Of a stretch of DNA of 64,000 nt, positions 1 through 11,168 are shown one piece after another (position 1 is the first letter of the stretch; each line of letters starts with the position of its first letter). Source of the stretch: Massospora cicadina (Eukaryota; Entomophthoromycota; Entomophthoromycetes; Entomophthorales; Entomophthoraceae). Under the pieces are notes generated by a model, which was not told where the DNA came from, did no database searches, and saw only the letters and a program-made list of their open reading frames with translations. The translations under genes were made by a program, and so were the position numbers. Location of the stretch: contig JAKSZP010007904.1 of NCBI GenBank assembly GCA_022478985.1, positions 62,001 to 126,000 of the forward strand. The letters run 5' to 3'.

Positions 1-1190
1 CATCATTTATGAGAAGTTTGTGGCGGGAAAAAATAACTATGACTCTGCCACATGTGATCAAAGTGCTGGACGAGCTGCGGCAGGGCACCTTTACGAGTGA
101 TGGGGAACTATATAAGCAAATTGGAGAATTGACACTAAGTTTCCCAAAGCCTTCCGCTAAACTTGCAATTTTATGGATGCTCATAGATTGGTAGGTCATG
201 GAGGGTTGCGGAGAACGTTAGAGTTTCTATGGCCCCGCTACTATTGAGAGAGCATGTATTATGACGTGCTGGAGATGGTGGGTTGCTGTCTTTAATCACA
301 AGTGGAGAAACCTTTCCACATGAAGACCACCTACCAGCTGGTTAAGCCCCATTTTGCATGACATACTGTTTCTCTTGATGTGGTTGGGCTTGCCAACTGG
401 CGCAAACCAATCTAATTAAATAGTAGCAATTGATCATTTGATAAGATGGGTGGAAGCCAAAGCGATTAATGATTCAGGAGCTGTCACCACCGCCGTGTTT
501 ATCATGGAGTATGTCATACAGTGGCATGGCTGTCCGCAGTTTATCCTCATAGACTTAAAACTAATTTTACGTTGCATATTCTGCCCAAGTTGAATTAATT
601 GATGGCAATCCGCAGGATCTTGACTACACCCTACCATCCTGAATCTAATGGAACGGTGGAACGGGCTGACAGAGCATTGGTAAACATTCTTTGCAAGCTT
701 GTGAAAAATTGACCTTCTATATGGAGTTCCCTACTACCCACCGCTGTCTTTGCGTATATTATTAGCTACCACTCATCCACTGGCAAAAGTCCTTTCCAAC
801 TGCTCTATGTTAGCCATCATGACTTACCCATCTGCTTTACTTGTGTGTGGAGGATACTAGCGGTGTAAAGCTGCAGCGTTATTTGACAACTTTAATGGAG
901 ACGCTGATCAAACTACAAACAGAATCATATTCTACCAGCTTAGCAAAGAAGACTCATGATCAGGTGGCTGACTAAAGTAGACATAGCGAACTCCCGCAGT
1001 TTAAAGTAGGAGAAAATGTCTTGTTTTTCGACCAACATGGATTTGGATCGAAGAACAAGCTCACTAACATTTGGACCAGACCAGTTTTTAATAATTGAGA
1101 AGACTGGTATCAATGTCTACACCATTAAGGAACCTGCAGGTGGTCAGATTATCAACCAAGTTCACATAAAGCTCCTCTGAGCATACAAGC
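1..1190 (+). pseudogene. Ty3/gypsy integrase remnant (element M, B-type)
   Basis: Several broken frames together read as the end of a gypsy polyprotein: an N-terminal zinc-binding stretch (G-H-G-G then a Y-Y-W-like segment, about 195-260), a core piece with V-S-L-D-V-V-G (about 370-395), the P-Y-H-P-E-S-N-G-T-V-E-R box around 627-660, and a C-terminal stretch containing G-E-N-V-L-F-F-D near 1010. The same order and wording occur in element B on the minus strand (12530-13796), so M is a relative of B. Stops and shifts interrupt it throughout, and the window starts inside the element. Function by homology: strand transfer of retrotransposon cDNA. It is certainly dead here. Confidence 0.75.
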
Positions 1191-1960
1191 AATAGGAGCT
1201 TATCATCCAGTAAAAAGGGTTATTTTCAAAAATGGATATGACTGGACAATAAGCTATATATCCAGTGGTTATACTATATGAGTCAAGGTGAACCTTGAGA
1301 TTGAGTGAAAGATTATGTTGATGTGAAGCAAATTGATCATAGTAATGATAGTTCATCAATTAAGGGAATTCCGCTAAAACCTCAAGGTGGAACAAAGACT
1401 CTTAGAATGTAACAAATAGGAGATTACTAAGCGGATGGGTTGAAATTGACTATATATACCAAGGATAAAGTTGAGTGGGAGACTGAGAAGGGAGAGGTTT
1501 TAGTAGCGGAACAAGGAGGAAATGTCAGCAGAGATATTATGCGATTTATTATATATAAATTGTTGTCAGTAGATGTGATAATTCCAGGTTTTGTTTATCA
1601 TTTTTTACAGTATCAGTGATCTTCATATCATCCATCCATTGCCCAGTGGTGAAAACTGGTGCAATAAGCGTAGCGGATCTCAGAGATACCATCAAAGTTT
1701 AACACCATTACATCATTACTGGTCCAATATATAAGAATTTTATTTATGAACTATATGATATCTTTAGACCATACACTAAGTTCAGGCATAAGTATTAATA
1801 ATACCTCTATTAATTCTATGCTACATTCTACCCTTTTTTGTTATAGTAAATTTGCCTCCAATGATAAGTTTTTTTATTGAGATAAAATGATAAATAGATT
1901 ATATTTATCAGTTTTATTTACTATAACTACTTAGAAGTCTTTTATTTATTAATTTTATAT
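1191..1960. other. No gene; possible LTR remnant at 1523
   Basis: A purine-rich run (about 1508-1522) is followed by T-G-T-C-A-G at 1523, the same start as the LTRs of element K. About 120 bp further on, a stretch resembling the K LTR end and its primer site (catccattg then aactggtgc, about 1633-1660) appears. This could be a badly decayed LTR. From about 1660 on the sequence is AT-rich and I see no gene. Confidence 0.25.
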
Positions 1961-4900
1961 GTGACTAAATTCTGTCTAGAACATAAAGATTTGCTGTTTA
2001 AATTGAAACGAGAACTTAAACTATGCTTAGATAATTCCAACACAAGATTCATCTTGTGGGTTAAGGTGTCTGATCACTTCAATGCACTGGTAAGAGAACG
2101 CCAACATCGCAGATGTGTTCAGTATAAAGCCAAAAATATTATAATGGGTGATACTTTCTCTGCCTATTTCTTCTGCCAATTTTAATAGCTTAAAATCAAA
2201 CATGGCTTGTACCCAAATTTAGCAAATGGACATTTTTATACAAGACACCAGAGGTAGTGTCCACCAAAATTCACAAGTTTTACTCTGAACTGTACAGGTA
2301 TGACCCTGTTCTAGCTGCCAAAATTGACTCATTCCATAATAGTGCACATATCTGCACTGTCACCTGAAACCCAAATATACTTTATTTAATTTAACAAGAT
2401 AATCTCTGACTCATTGTATGCAGTGCGCCACACAAGTAAAGCCCACGCCCTAATAGAAAACCTTATAATTTTACAGAATTATTTTATAATACCAAACTTT
2501 TTTTTGCCTCTATTTATAAATGTTTGTTATAGACATGCCTCTTCATGTGGCCATTAGAAAATATGGCAACTTTGTTTAAAAAGGGTAATAGGCTGTATTT
2601 AGTAACTAGCGCACTATCTTTACAACTAACACTGATACCAAGCCTTTTGACAAAAATTATGTATGAACTCCTTGAGGAAGTTGACTCTGAAGTAATATCC
2701 TCTGCACAATTTAGCTTCATACTTAGAAAATCCATATGGGTTAATATCCACACAATAGCTAATGTCTTCCAATCCCCTACCACTGTGCGTTTTTATTTCT
2801 GGATCAAAAAAAGTCCTGTGACTTTGTTAACTAAACTTACCTTAAGTATTGCGCCCACAGGTTTCAGCTTCCATCTCAATTCATTTATTGGTTAATGTTG
2901 CCTACTAGATCAGCCGCAATGGAAGTCCATGTTTCATGTTTCTTACCTGATTTGGGTTTTCTTCAGAGGGGTCTCCATCAGCGCGACCCATTTAGTCCTC
3001 TTTTGTACAGCTTTATCCTTAACCCACTCCTCTGAAATGCAAATGAACATCTTGCTGATGATCATGTGCAAGTCCAGACACTAATCAGGTTGCTGGAATT
3101 TTCTTATGATTGTGTGGTTGGTATCTCTAGTAGCCATGATGATTTCATCCTTGAGTATACCATTCAGAAATACTCCTAATTTAGATTGCAGCTCACAATG
3201 CCAAAAAAGGCCAAGGTAAATACTTTTGGCAAATATCACACTCACTAGACACCTGCCACCTCTTGTCAGCATCATAGTCCATCTTCACGGTCTCTTTCTG
3301 TATCCTAGGAAGTATTCACATAATTTTCTTTTTGTGCTTCCATTTACTTCCAAGCCTGATATGGGCCCAGTCCGCCGCCTGGGAGTATGGCTTGAGTTGG
3401 GAGGATAAGCCACCACTATGATTGTTGGGATGCGGGGGATCAGACCCTAACTGACCCTATGTTGCTTCAGGGCCCCAAAGCGCCCATTGTGTTAGTAGGC
3501 CCTAAGGGTCAAAAAACCTACAATAGGACTAAGAGTCTAGAGAAACTTTATCTGAATAAAAACCTTGAAGTATTAATAGTACTTCAAGGCTAAAAGTGAT
3601 TAGATTAGAGGGTTAAAGATAGGTGGATATTAGCAAGCTAAAGGTAAATATAAGTAGAAGGTAGATAAAGTACTAAGTGATAGATTGCAATAGAGTACAC
3701 AGCTTAGAAAAAATGTTAGCTTAAATTGATTATGCTGTAATAATACTTTTTTTGTAAATATAGATAAAAAATGTTTTAATTATCTTCAACTTAAAATGCC
3801 AGTAATTGCAGATCAACAAAATAACTATAAGGATCAATCCCCAACTTATTAGTTTAATAAATACATTTAAAATACTAATACTTTAGGGATGATCCCCTGA
3901 TACATTGAGTTAGCTAAACTCAAGTTAATTAGAAACATAACTCGACATCCATTAATATTTATTACTAAAGAGTAAAACTCCTTTTAAGAGGCTTCACCCA
4001 TAAGATGGCGAATACCAACAATGATAGAGAACCACATTCTTGACAAAGTGAACATTTGCATTGCTTCCCTCAAAGGCCAACAAACTAGCCTGACTGGCAG
4101 ATTATTGGTTGATAACAAACTACTTCTGTTCGCCTTTTGATTTTGCTGAGCACAATACAACTTTTTCACCCTTCTTTTTGTAACGCTTTGTGCTCTCATT
4201 CAAGGGTGGATATGGTTAGGCTGCCATCACCCTATGCAACATGACGTCCTGTTTGTCCCACGTCACAGTGGGGGTATGGGACTTATCAACTGTGTGGATA
4301 ATGTTTCAAATATACTTGGCCCTTGGATTGCCAAAGTAACTAACCCCCTACTCCCTACTCAACACTAGTACCACATGACATAGTCCAACTATGCTCGTGC
4401 TCTTCATCTTTGCAATCTGGACCATCCTTCTTCCTATTCAATTATATGGCTTCCCACCCCTCTGATGCAGGTCCTCAAAGAGCCTCCGCCCAATTCGAGC
4501 AGATGCTCCTGGCCATTCAGAGCTCAGAATGGAGGATACACATTATTTGTCACACTTACCAGAGTGGTCTCCCTGACCTCTTTTACTTCTAGGAAGTTCA
4601 TTGACAAGTTTTAAACAACACAGTACCTTTCCCGTCAAAGTACCACTGTCCATGTTGGCTATCTTGATATGATGGACATCCCTTACTCTTTGGACACCCA
4701 TAAGGCCTTTTGAAGGTCTGCTCGGCATACCATACAGCTCAGGGTTTGCGCTCATTTATGAGGATTCCTGAAGAGGGTATACCACACCGCTGAGCGGTCC
4801 AACGCCTTTTATTCATGTTCAGTGTGCGACCAACAATGGTATTTAGTCCATCTTCTTAGAGAATGTCTGCCTATCAGGCTATCTGGTGTGAAGTTATGGT

Positions 4901-5460
4901 ATTTTCCACCAGAATACAGCGCAGACTTTCAGCCTGTATAAGAAAATCATTGCTTTTACAAAGACTTCCTCCATTCCTCCTTCGCTTCATGACTAAATTG
5001 TAGCAATTGTGATATATATACATTCTAATGTACTTGACGCCTTTTATTGCAATACTCCCGCTCTTTATGAAGCCATCTATCACTTCTGCTCTCACCTTAT
5101 TGACCACTTACAATCCTGATTGTTTGGCCCCATGCCACCACGCCAAAGCCTGTTGACTTTCTTCTGGTTCCCTAATTGGCTCCTAGTTATGGACCCTTCC
5201 CTTCATTCATGTTTTGTAATGGCGTGTGCCTTCCCTGACACCTCCCATCATTCTAAAATTGATGGTCCCGCTGGTAACAGGAGATAGCACTGACTCCTCT
5301 GGAATGCCTTTTCATTTTTCTTTGTGTTTCTTTGTTGTTTTGCCAGAAGTATCCATCCCCTGGTTGACCTTCCCCCAAAAAAACACTAGCTTCATTACAT
5401 TAAAACAAAGTTTTTTCTTATTTATACAATTTACTTCTATCCTAACAGATGTTTATACGC
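1961..5460 (+). pseudogene. LINE G: 5'-truncated ORF2 (reverse transcriptase) relic
   Basis: The frame fragments match, in order, the ORF2 regions of LINE D (39250-48000) and LINE F (minus strand): a pre-RT linker (1961-2185), fingers/palm pieces (2545-2895), a degenerate catalytic box read as L-A-D-D near 3054, a V-W-L-E-L-G-G segment (about 3385-3408), I-A-S-L-K-G-Q-Q-T-S-L-T-G (about 4070-4110), and the C-terminal W-R-I-H segment (about 4530). ORF1 and the endonuclease are missing, which is the usual 5' truncation of LINE copies. The 3' part (5226-5395) matches the 3' UTR of LINE F, including a shared catcccctggttg block. An LTR-like insertion (3423-4020) splits it. Many stops; non-functional. 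Confidence 0.75.
3423..4020. mobile_element. Solo-LTR-like insertion with 5-bp target duplication
   Basis: The 598-bp segment begins TGTTGG and ends CCAACA, a perfect short inverted repeat of LTR type. It is flanked by the perfect 5-bp duplication ATGAT (3418-3422 and 4021-4025). When the segment and one ATGAT copy are ignored, the LINE G frame aligns continuously with LINE F across the site. It holds no ORF of note. I did not find another copy in the window, so the family is unknown. Confidence 0.8.
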
Positions 5461-6090
5461 ATAATTCAACTTGAGTACAAAAACAAAGCCTATTAGTCTT
5501 ATGGAAGGAACTGAGTAAAAGGCTGACAATGAGAATTTTATAGGCTATAAAAATGTGTGATGATGCCTTCTGGACACATTATTCTCCAAAGGTTCCAAGC
5601 CTTAAAGACTAAGGTTACTTTTACTTTAAGACAGATAAGTAGTCTATATCTTTAAGATTTTTATAAAAATAATTTATTAAGTGTCGTGTACATCATGTAA
5701 AGACAGTATTAGTTAAAAACCATCATTACAAAATTTGGATATATGAGTTCTTATAGATATATTGAGTATCAGGGTATCTAATAAAAGAAAGTTTGCAACA
5801 TCTCTTCGAAAAGTTCTAAAGGTAAGACTTCCTGAGATTTATCATAAGCACAATTAAGTGCATTTTTGGATATTATAGACTATAGTTAATATTGTACAGG
5901 CCAATATCAAATGCCTTTCCTTGTAAGACCTCATATCAGATCATGTACCATATTTTGAAAAAAGCAGCTAAGGTGTCTTCTGAGAAGATAAAGTAGATTT
6001 TGTAAAATTGTTATTCGCTAAGTGAATCCCATTATAATTTTTTAAGACAGTAAACTGTTGGGATGGTAGGAAGCCCACATTACACATTAT
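5461..6090. other. No recognisable gene
   Basis: AT-rich sequence between the LINE G 3' end and repeat H. I see no convincing frame, repeat border or RNA gene. Short coding-like patches exist but match nothing I recognise. Confidence 0.4.
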
Positions 6091-6834
6091 TGTAAGTCCT
6101 GGGGAATAACCCTACATCTCAACAGGGAAAAACATCTATTCAGAACCAAAAAGGGGTCCAAAAAGCCTGTTAGCCTCCTTATTAACCAGGAGACCTAGCA
6201 CATGTTGCTGAGAGGTTGGTAAAAGCTTAACCCCCGAAGGTTGTTCCCCTGCCCCCCACTTCTCATCACTTAAAAAATGGTGAAGATCAAGGGGTTGTGT
6301 CAGGAGGTGATGTTGACAAAGAGACATCGTCAACAGCAAGAATGCAGCTTCCTGCTTTTCCAGAAGGCATTCCCTCCTAGTTTAAGTCCCACTAAAAAGG
6401 ATAAGTCAATAATAAACAGTACCAAATCATTTGAATCAATTCAGGCTAGAAATTAACCCACCCAACCTTCCATACTACCACCAGTGAACATGAGTCTTAA
6501 AAGGTTTGGGTGAGTTTAACCCATTTGAATTGAAATGGGACCGCCCCTAACTACCCCTGGCCTTAGCGCCCTATCAGCCATAGCATGATTTGTCATCACA
6601 TTTCAAGGCATAATCATTCCACCAAATTTTCTTTTAAGAATACTTTTACTGATTTAGCCAGCCTGCCAGATTCAAATTAACGTCAATAGAAGATTAGTGG
6701 GTTGATCTGCCATTGATCAATCACAACGATATTCCCTCATGCATCAAGACCATTTTCCCTATTCCCTAAATGATGAGCCTATAAGGCAGCAGTCCTTAAC
6801 AGGTACTGAATCAGTCCATATTCTTTATTTGGCA
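6091..6834 (+). repeat. LTR-like repeat H, copy 1
   Basis: This 744-bp block begins TGTAAGTC and ends TTTGGCA. It is clearly but imperfectly similar along its whole length to 32968-33711 (shared blocks include cagaaccaaaaa, ggtccaaaaagcctgt, aaagcttaacccc and ggcataatcat). Four bases after its end comes TGGTGCCCAACCC (6839-6851), which looks like a tRNA primer-binding site. That supports a 5' LTR on the plus strand. Only this short leader survives next to it, because the following sequence codes on the opposite strand. Confidence 0.55.
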
Positions 6835-6838
6835 CTAC

Positions 6839-6851
6839 TGGTGCCCAACCC
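6839..6851 (+). promoter_or_regulatory. Candidate primer-binding site of H
   Basis: TGGTGCCCAACCC lies four bases inside the H copy 1 repeat end. Primer sites begin TGG, complementary to the CCA end of a tRNA. The next bases are also GC-rich (aaaggggga). It resembles the site of element K (TGGTGCTCACTAC). Primer identity not determined. Confidence 0.4.
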
Positions 6852-6946
6852 AAAGGGGGAGCCGCCATGAATCTTTATTTGTGAATGAGCCAGATAAAGG
6901 GTTTATCAGAATAAAAAGTTCCTAATATAGCCCCTAAGTTATCAGC

Positions 6947-8607
6947 CTAGGAAGCCATATCAGAAGGTGAGGAAGCTTTGGGGAAAATTTTTTCCAGCGC
7001 CCACTTTAGCTTGCGGACCATGGCAGACAGCATAGGGGTTGGGGCATCGGCAACATGTGGCATAAGGAGGTATTTGGGGGTTTTCTTCATTAATGAGGCC
7101 AGCGGTGTCCATCGCCTCAATGTATTAAGCAAGTTGATTCTCAGAGAAAGTGACGAGAGCCAGCACACAAGTGAAAGACTTGATGCGCTGGCGGGTTTGG
7201 AGATAATTAGGGTCAAAAAATGGGGTTTTTGCTGCATCGTTGCAGGCATGGCTTGAACCAAAAGCAAGCTCTTCATATTTCATATTTCGCATCCTCATCA
7301 AAATCATGGGGGAAATTTTAAGATGGGAATACCCTCAACAAGGGGTTCCATCGCCCCATGAAGATGTTGGTGGAGGAGAGTATAGGTGTGAGCGCTGCTG
7401 TTTTTACCGCCATATTGCTTATTTTTTTATAAGCAGGAAAACCCTTTTTAGTTTGAAAATGGTGGGGACGTGAATCAGGAGGATTTATTAAAACTTTCTC
7501 TAAAGCAAAATTGGTCTTGACATTGTAAGGCCGCTCTGTATCATCAATCCATTCAAGCGCTTTGAATGGATTTAAATTGGCTAATGCCAGTCCAGTCACT
7601 GCAGTCAGTGCAGTAGTGGATCCTGATTAGCTGCAAACAGTTAATCACAACAGCTTAGCTGACACTGTCTCAGTCATTGGTTCAGGATTCCGTAATTTCA
7701 ACAAATTTTTTATAAAAATTTAAATTTTTATTGGCTGCTGCTTTGTAAGAAGCGCCAGAATTAGCTGAGGTAGGGGGCGGGAGGATCACACCCCACTCAA
7801 AAATTTGGGCGAGGCATCAGCCAGCCCAATGCCAGAAGTAGGAATGGCGGAAACAGTGGAGGTGGAAGCCATAGGGCACTTGCACTATGAATGATCCAAT
7901 TTAAAGCACAAGGGGCATATGGCACGGCCATTCTCTACACAAGCTCAAAAAGGGTGATCAGGTGCAGATCTGATCACTATTCAGGGGGAAATCGTGAGGT
8001 GGGTGTTGCAATGGAAAGGGTGGATTGTCACAAAAGCGTGAGGCCCTGCCCACTAACCCACCCCATTGTGAACCACAAACTGCAAGACAGGGTCTGCGCC
8101 ATAGATGGCCAAAAACCTCTATCAGTTCATGGCGAAGGCATTCTGGGGAGAGAAACAACAGTAACCCAGCAAACTGGGCTACCAAAGTGTCCTCATCCCA
8201 GAGCTGATTGCAAACAGTGGGAACTGAATATTTTTTATAAATGATTGGCAGCTTATATGCTGCCGCTGCATTGGTCTTGAATCAAAATCTGAAGTCAAAA
8301 TGGCCCTTAAAAGGCCGAAAGTCAATATATCCGGTGGGTTTAAAAACTGCCATAGCCATCTTAATGATGGCCACACTTGCATATGGGAAAAGATTCCCAA
8401 TTTTGACCCAGAGACCAAAATGCAGGTTGCTCCAAGGGAGCACCAAAGGTCTCTGGAGCACTAACTATGAGCTTTCAAGATGATGAGCTAAGTCCTGAGG
8501 TGGGACATAATTCCTGGTGGCATTGGGAGGGCTAGTGAGCCAACCTGGATGCACTTTGATGGTGGTTGAAGGACGCCAAAAGCGACGCTACGACCCTAAG
8601 CTGGGGC
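6947..8607 (-). pseudogene. Protein X: unidentified CCHC-containing ORF (C-terminal part)
   Basis: Coding-like frames run on the minus strand from the element A insertion site down to about 6947, with stops and shifts. A retroviral-type zinc knuckle C-x2-C-x4-H-x4-C is readable at 7876-7917, with one linker codon turned into a stop. Upstream of it, a segment Y-V-P-P-Q-D-L-A-H-H-L near 8490-8520 aligns with Y-I-P-S-R-D-L-A-L-H-L in Y (34997-36700). Downstream lie K-A-L-E-W-I-D-D and helical-looking stretches (7318-7599), then pieces at 7125-7307. The order (N-terminal region, knuckle, helical tail) is that of a gag or LINE ORF1, but I cannot name the family. Its N-terminus continues at 22500-22560, beyond element A. 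Confidence 0.5.
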
Positions 8608-8612
8608 AGCAG

Positions 8613-9708
8613 TGTAACGGTCAAGCGTTGTCTGACCGCCACATTGCTCTAATCTTCCCTATGGTGAAGCTTGAGGCCAAAGGAGAGGGGCATGATTGCT
8701 ACAATTTTTGTAAATGGCAATTTGATGAATCAGATGCCTCAAAATCAAATTGAATGAAAATTGTGAGCCTGACGAGGAAGAGAATCCTCATAAATGGCGC
8801 TCTAGCCAACCAGATGCTACCAAATCCAATATTACTAAATGAAGCGATGGGGGTGGACCCTCAGATACAAGTTTCTGGACAACAGGTGCAGCTGAGTCCA
8901 ATGTCCCCAAATGTATTGACAAGGATGAAAATCCTTGTAAATGGCACTCTGGCTAACCAGATGCCACCAAACAAAATATTACTAAAAAGGGCGACGTGGA
9001 TAACCCTCATGAATAACGTTCTGGCCAATTGATTGCCGCCACTTCAGTTGAGGCTGGACAAGTCTCTTGGAAATGGCTATCAGGCGAATTAGAGGCCGCC
9101 AAACCCCTGGTAGCAATATCTAAGAATATGGACAAAGAGATGGCTTGGGCTTTGAGAACAACTTAGAGCTGAATAATAAATGCAGAAAAGTCTCTACAAC
9201 TGCGAGGGTATAGTCCTAGTTCTGGAATGGGTCTTAACAAGGAAATTGAGGGTCTAGATCCTTGAGTTATGCCTGTCATTGAGAAGATACCTGCAGACTC
9301 CACAGAGAACAAGGCCCACACTTCTCCCTAAGCTCAGTATAAATCTGAGATGACAATACTGTGAAAAGCAGTTTCATCTTCTAGAATATATGAATAAAAA
9401 TAATAAAATCCATAATAACTTTTTAAAATCGGAAATCATCTTTATTAAGTCCTCAAAGGAAAAAGCACATGGACCACAGCTCGGACTTCAATAAGGCCAT
9501 TGAGTCTTTATATGCTCTTTCTGGAGGTCATACCCTCTTGCTGAGCGTCAGTATAGCCCTGACTGTGGCACAAACTTTCATAGTCAAATGCTTCCCACAT
9601 AGTTGGATTAAGGATCTTTCACAGCAGGATTATCCTGTTTATGGGCACTCACCTGGGCACTCTTGCCTAACTGCTTTTTTGCAGTGTTCACGGACCCTGT
9701 CCATGGCA
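8613..9708 (+). repeat. 5' LTR of element A
   Basis: 1096 bp, TGTAACGG to CA, partner of 21396-22494. The first 500 bp contain five degenerate copies of a box like aaatggc(a/g)ctctggc-aa-cagatgccaccaaa (about 8709, 8791, 8937, 9005 and 9069), two of them preceded by short hairpins. An AATAAAA-rich stretch near 9393-9408 is a likely polyadenylation signal. An ORF (9469-9726) begins in its last quarter and crosses its end. Confidence 0.9.
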
Positions 9709-9726
9709 TTAGACGAAACTCATTAA
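9469..9726 (+). CDS. ORF crossing the 5' LTR end of A (possible gag start)
   Basis: An 85-codon ORF starts inside the LTR (9469) and runs across the LTR end (9708) into the leader. The same ORF start is present in the 3' LTR (from 22256) with one stop. It contains a hydrophobic stretch (about residues 18-40). Together with a similar arrangement in element E, it suggests that the gag N-terminus is LTR-encoded, but I see no recognisable domain. The frame ends at 9726. Another frame (9728-9922) continues to the B insertion site. Confidence 0.35.
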   Translation: MDHSSDFNKAIESLYALSGGHTLLLSVSIALTVAQTFIVKCFPHSWIKDLSQQDYPVYGHSPGHSCLTAFLQCSRTLSMALDETH

Positions 9727-9972
9727 CGTGGTGTCTTTATTTTTGAATATGATGAAAAAGCCATCAGAACGCTCCTTGCCTGCAAGGTACAAACACCCAA
9801 TTACATTTCTGATGACCATCTTTTCTTTCCTGGTCCATTTAAGAGAAGTTGTCCGTTTCCTTCCCTCCCATGGACATTTCCAAATCTACTCTCATTCTGA
9901 GCAGCCTTCATCAGAATTTTAATAAGCCCTCATACTAGGGGAGCTGAGCACCCTATATGCCACCTTCTCATG
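9709..9972 (+). other. Leader of A up to the B insertion
   Basis: Internal A sequence between its 5' LTR and element B. It begins ttagacgaaactc, comparable to ttagtcgaccaac at the same position in element C, rather than the TGG of a standard tRNA primer site. The gag-like remainder resumes at 17380, after B. Confidence 0.6.
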
Positions 9973-11115
9973 TGTTAAGTTTTCAGCCGATGGTGCAAGC
10001 TAAATTAACTTTACAATGAAATTAAGGATATAAACTAAATTTTCAAATGAAACTCCTGATCATAATTGGGAAGTAGATTCTTCAATAATCCTCAATATTA
10101 GCCAAGTAACTCTGACATGCTCACCATTCTTAAGTCTACTGGCACCAACAAATATGAGACCTTCTGTCTTTGTACTAAATCAGGAGATTATTCCGCTATA
10201 ATTGGAACTACTTCAGCAGGCAACTATGAGCTTCTCTTTGGGAAGAATAAACACACACAACTATCTAATATAGATGTAACAGCAATAGATATGAATATCA
10301 GACAGACGACAGATGGATAATAATTAATAAACTAAGTGACATTAGTTATTAATGATCAATAAAATAGTAAATGATGATTAATTGATGTTTTATTTATTGG
10401 ACAGGCACCAGTATTATATACCTCTTGGGCATCTACTGGGTGAACTCATCTATTAGATGAGTTCATTCATATTATGCCAATCCTCTGCTGGTCATGGCAA
10501 TATTATGAAAAATCCTCAAGCCAATTTGGCCCATGAATTGACTAAATTTAACAATTGTTTCAGTCTGATTGAAGGCAATTTTACTCTCATAATCAGGATG
10601 ACTTTGGGTTTTGAACTCAACTTTAAAATCTTCCCAATAAGAGCTACGTCATAACTTGACATCTAACAATAAATGGGGAATAAAATATATATGATTATAA
10701 AAGATGATGCACCCCAATTTGGGACATCGGCAGGCCTCTCAATAGCACTAAGTACGCCCATAATTGGGACGTCTATGTTTAAGTGCTTAATTATCAATTT
10801 TATTAATTGAACCCAACTTCCGCCTTAGTGCATTAAGATTAATGCACTAATTTAGAGGTGCAATTGAACTAATGCCGTGAGACCACTTTGCACCCAAGTG
10901 GACCCATAATCGGCCATTTTATGATTATATCATAGCTATTATTAGCTATGATAATTGGGCATCTCAGATGCAATTAGAGCGGTTATGAGGTGAATCTGAT
11001 TTATCAGATTATGCAGATGAATCAGGAGGATTAAAGGATCCATCAATGGGAGTAATATCAGCATTGATGGTTTTCTCAAAGGTTTTATTTTTGAGTCAAC
11101 CATCAAAATCTAATA
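9973..11115 (-). repeat. 3' LTR of element B
   Basis: 1143 bp, partner of 16089-17379. This copy lacks the 131-bp SINE and its 13-bp duplication, and shows the empty target site around 10259-10273. Removing the SINE brings the two LTRs to almost the same length. Confidence 0.9.
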
Positions 11116-11129
11116 TTGTCCCCCACTTG
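11116..11129 (-). promoter_or_regulatory. Polypurine tract of B
   Basis: Read on the minus strand the sequence is caagtgggggacaa directly before the 3' LTR. This is the expected place and composition of the plus-strand primer of an LTR retrotransposon, and it fixes the orientation of B. Confidence 0.7.
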
Positions 11130-11168
11130 ACTGTAATATAAACCCTGATTTTCCTGAATTCATCTTTA

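Noticed and set aside
1523..1645. A second K-type LTR
   Set aside because: Only the start motif and a short end region resemble K; length and middle do not fit, so it is kept as a weak note.
6978..7473. Plus-strand ORFs 6978-7256 and 7240-7473 as gag of H
   Set aside because: The minus strand carries the X frames with a zinc knuckle and similarity to Y; the plus-strand ORFs look like their shadows.
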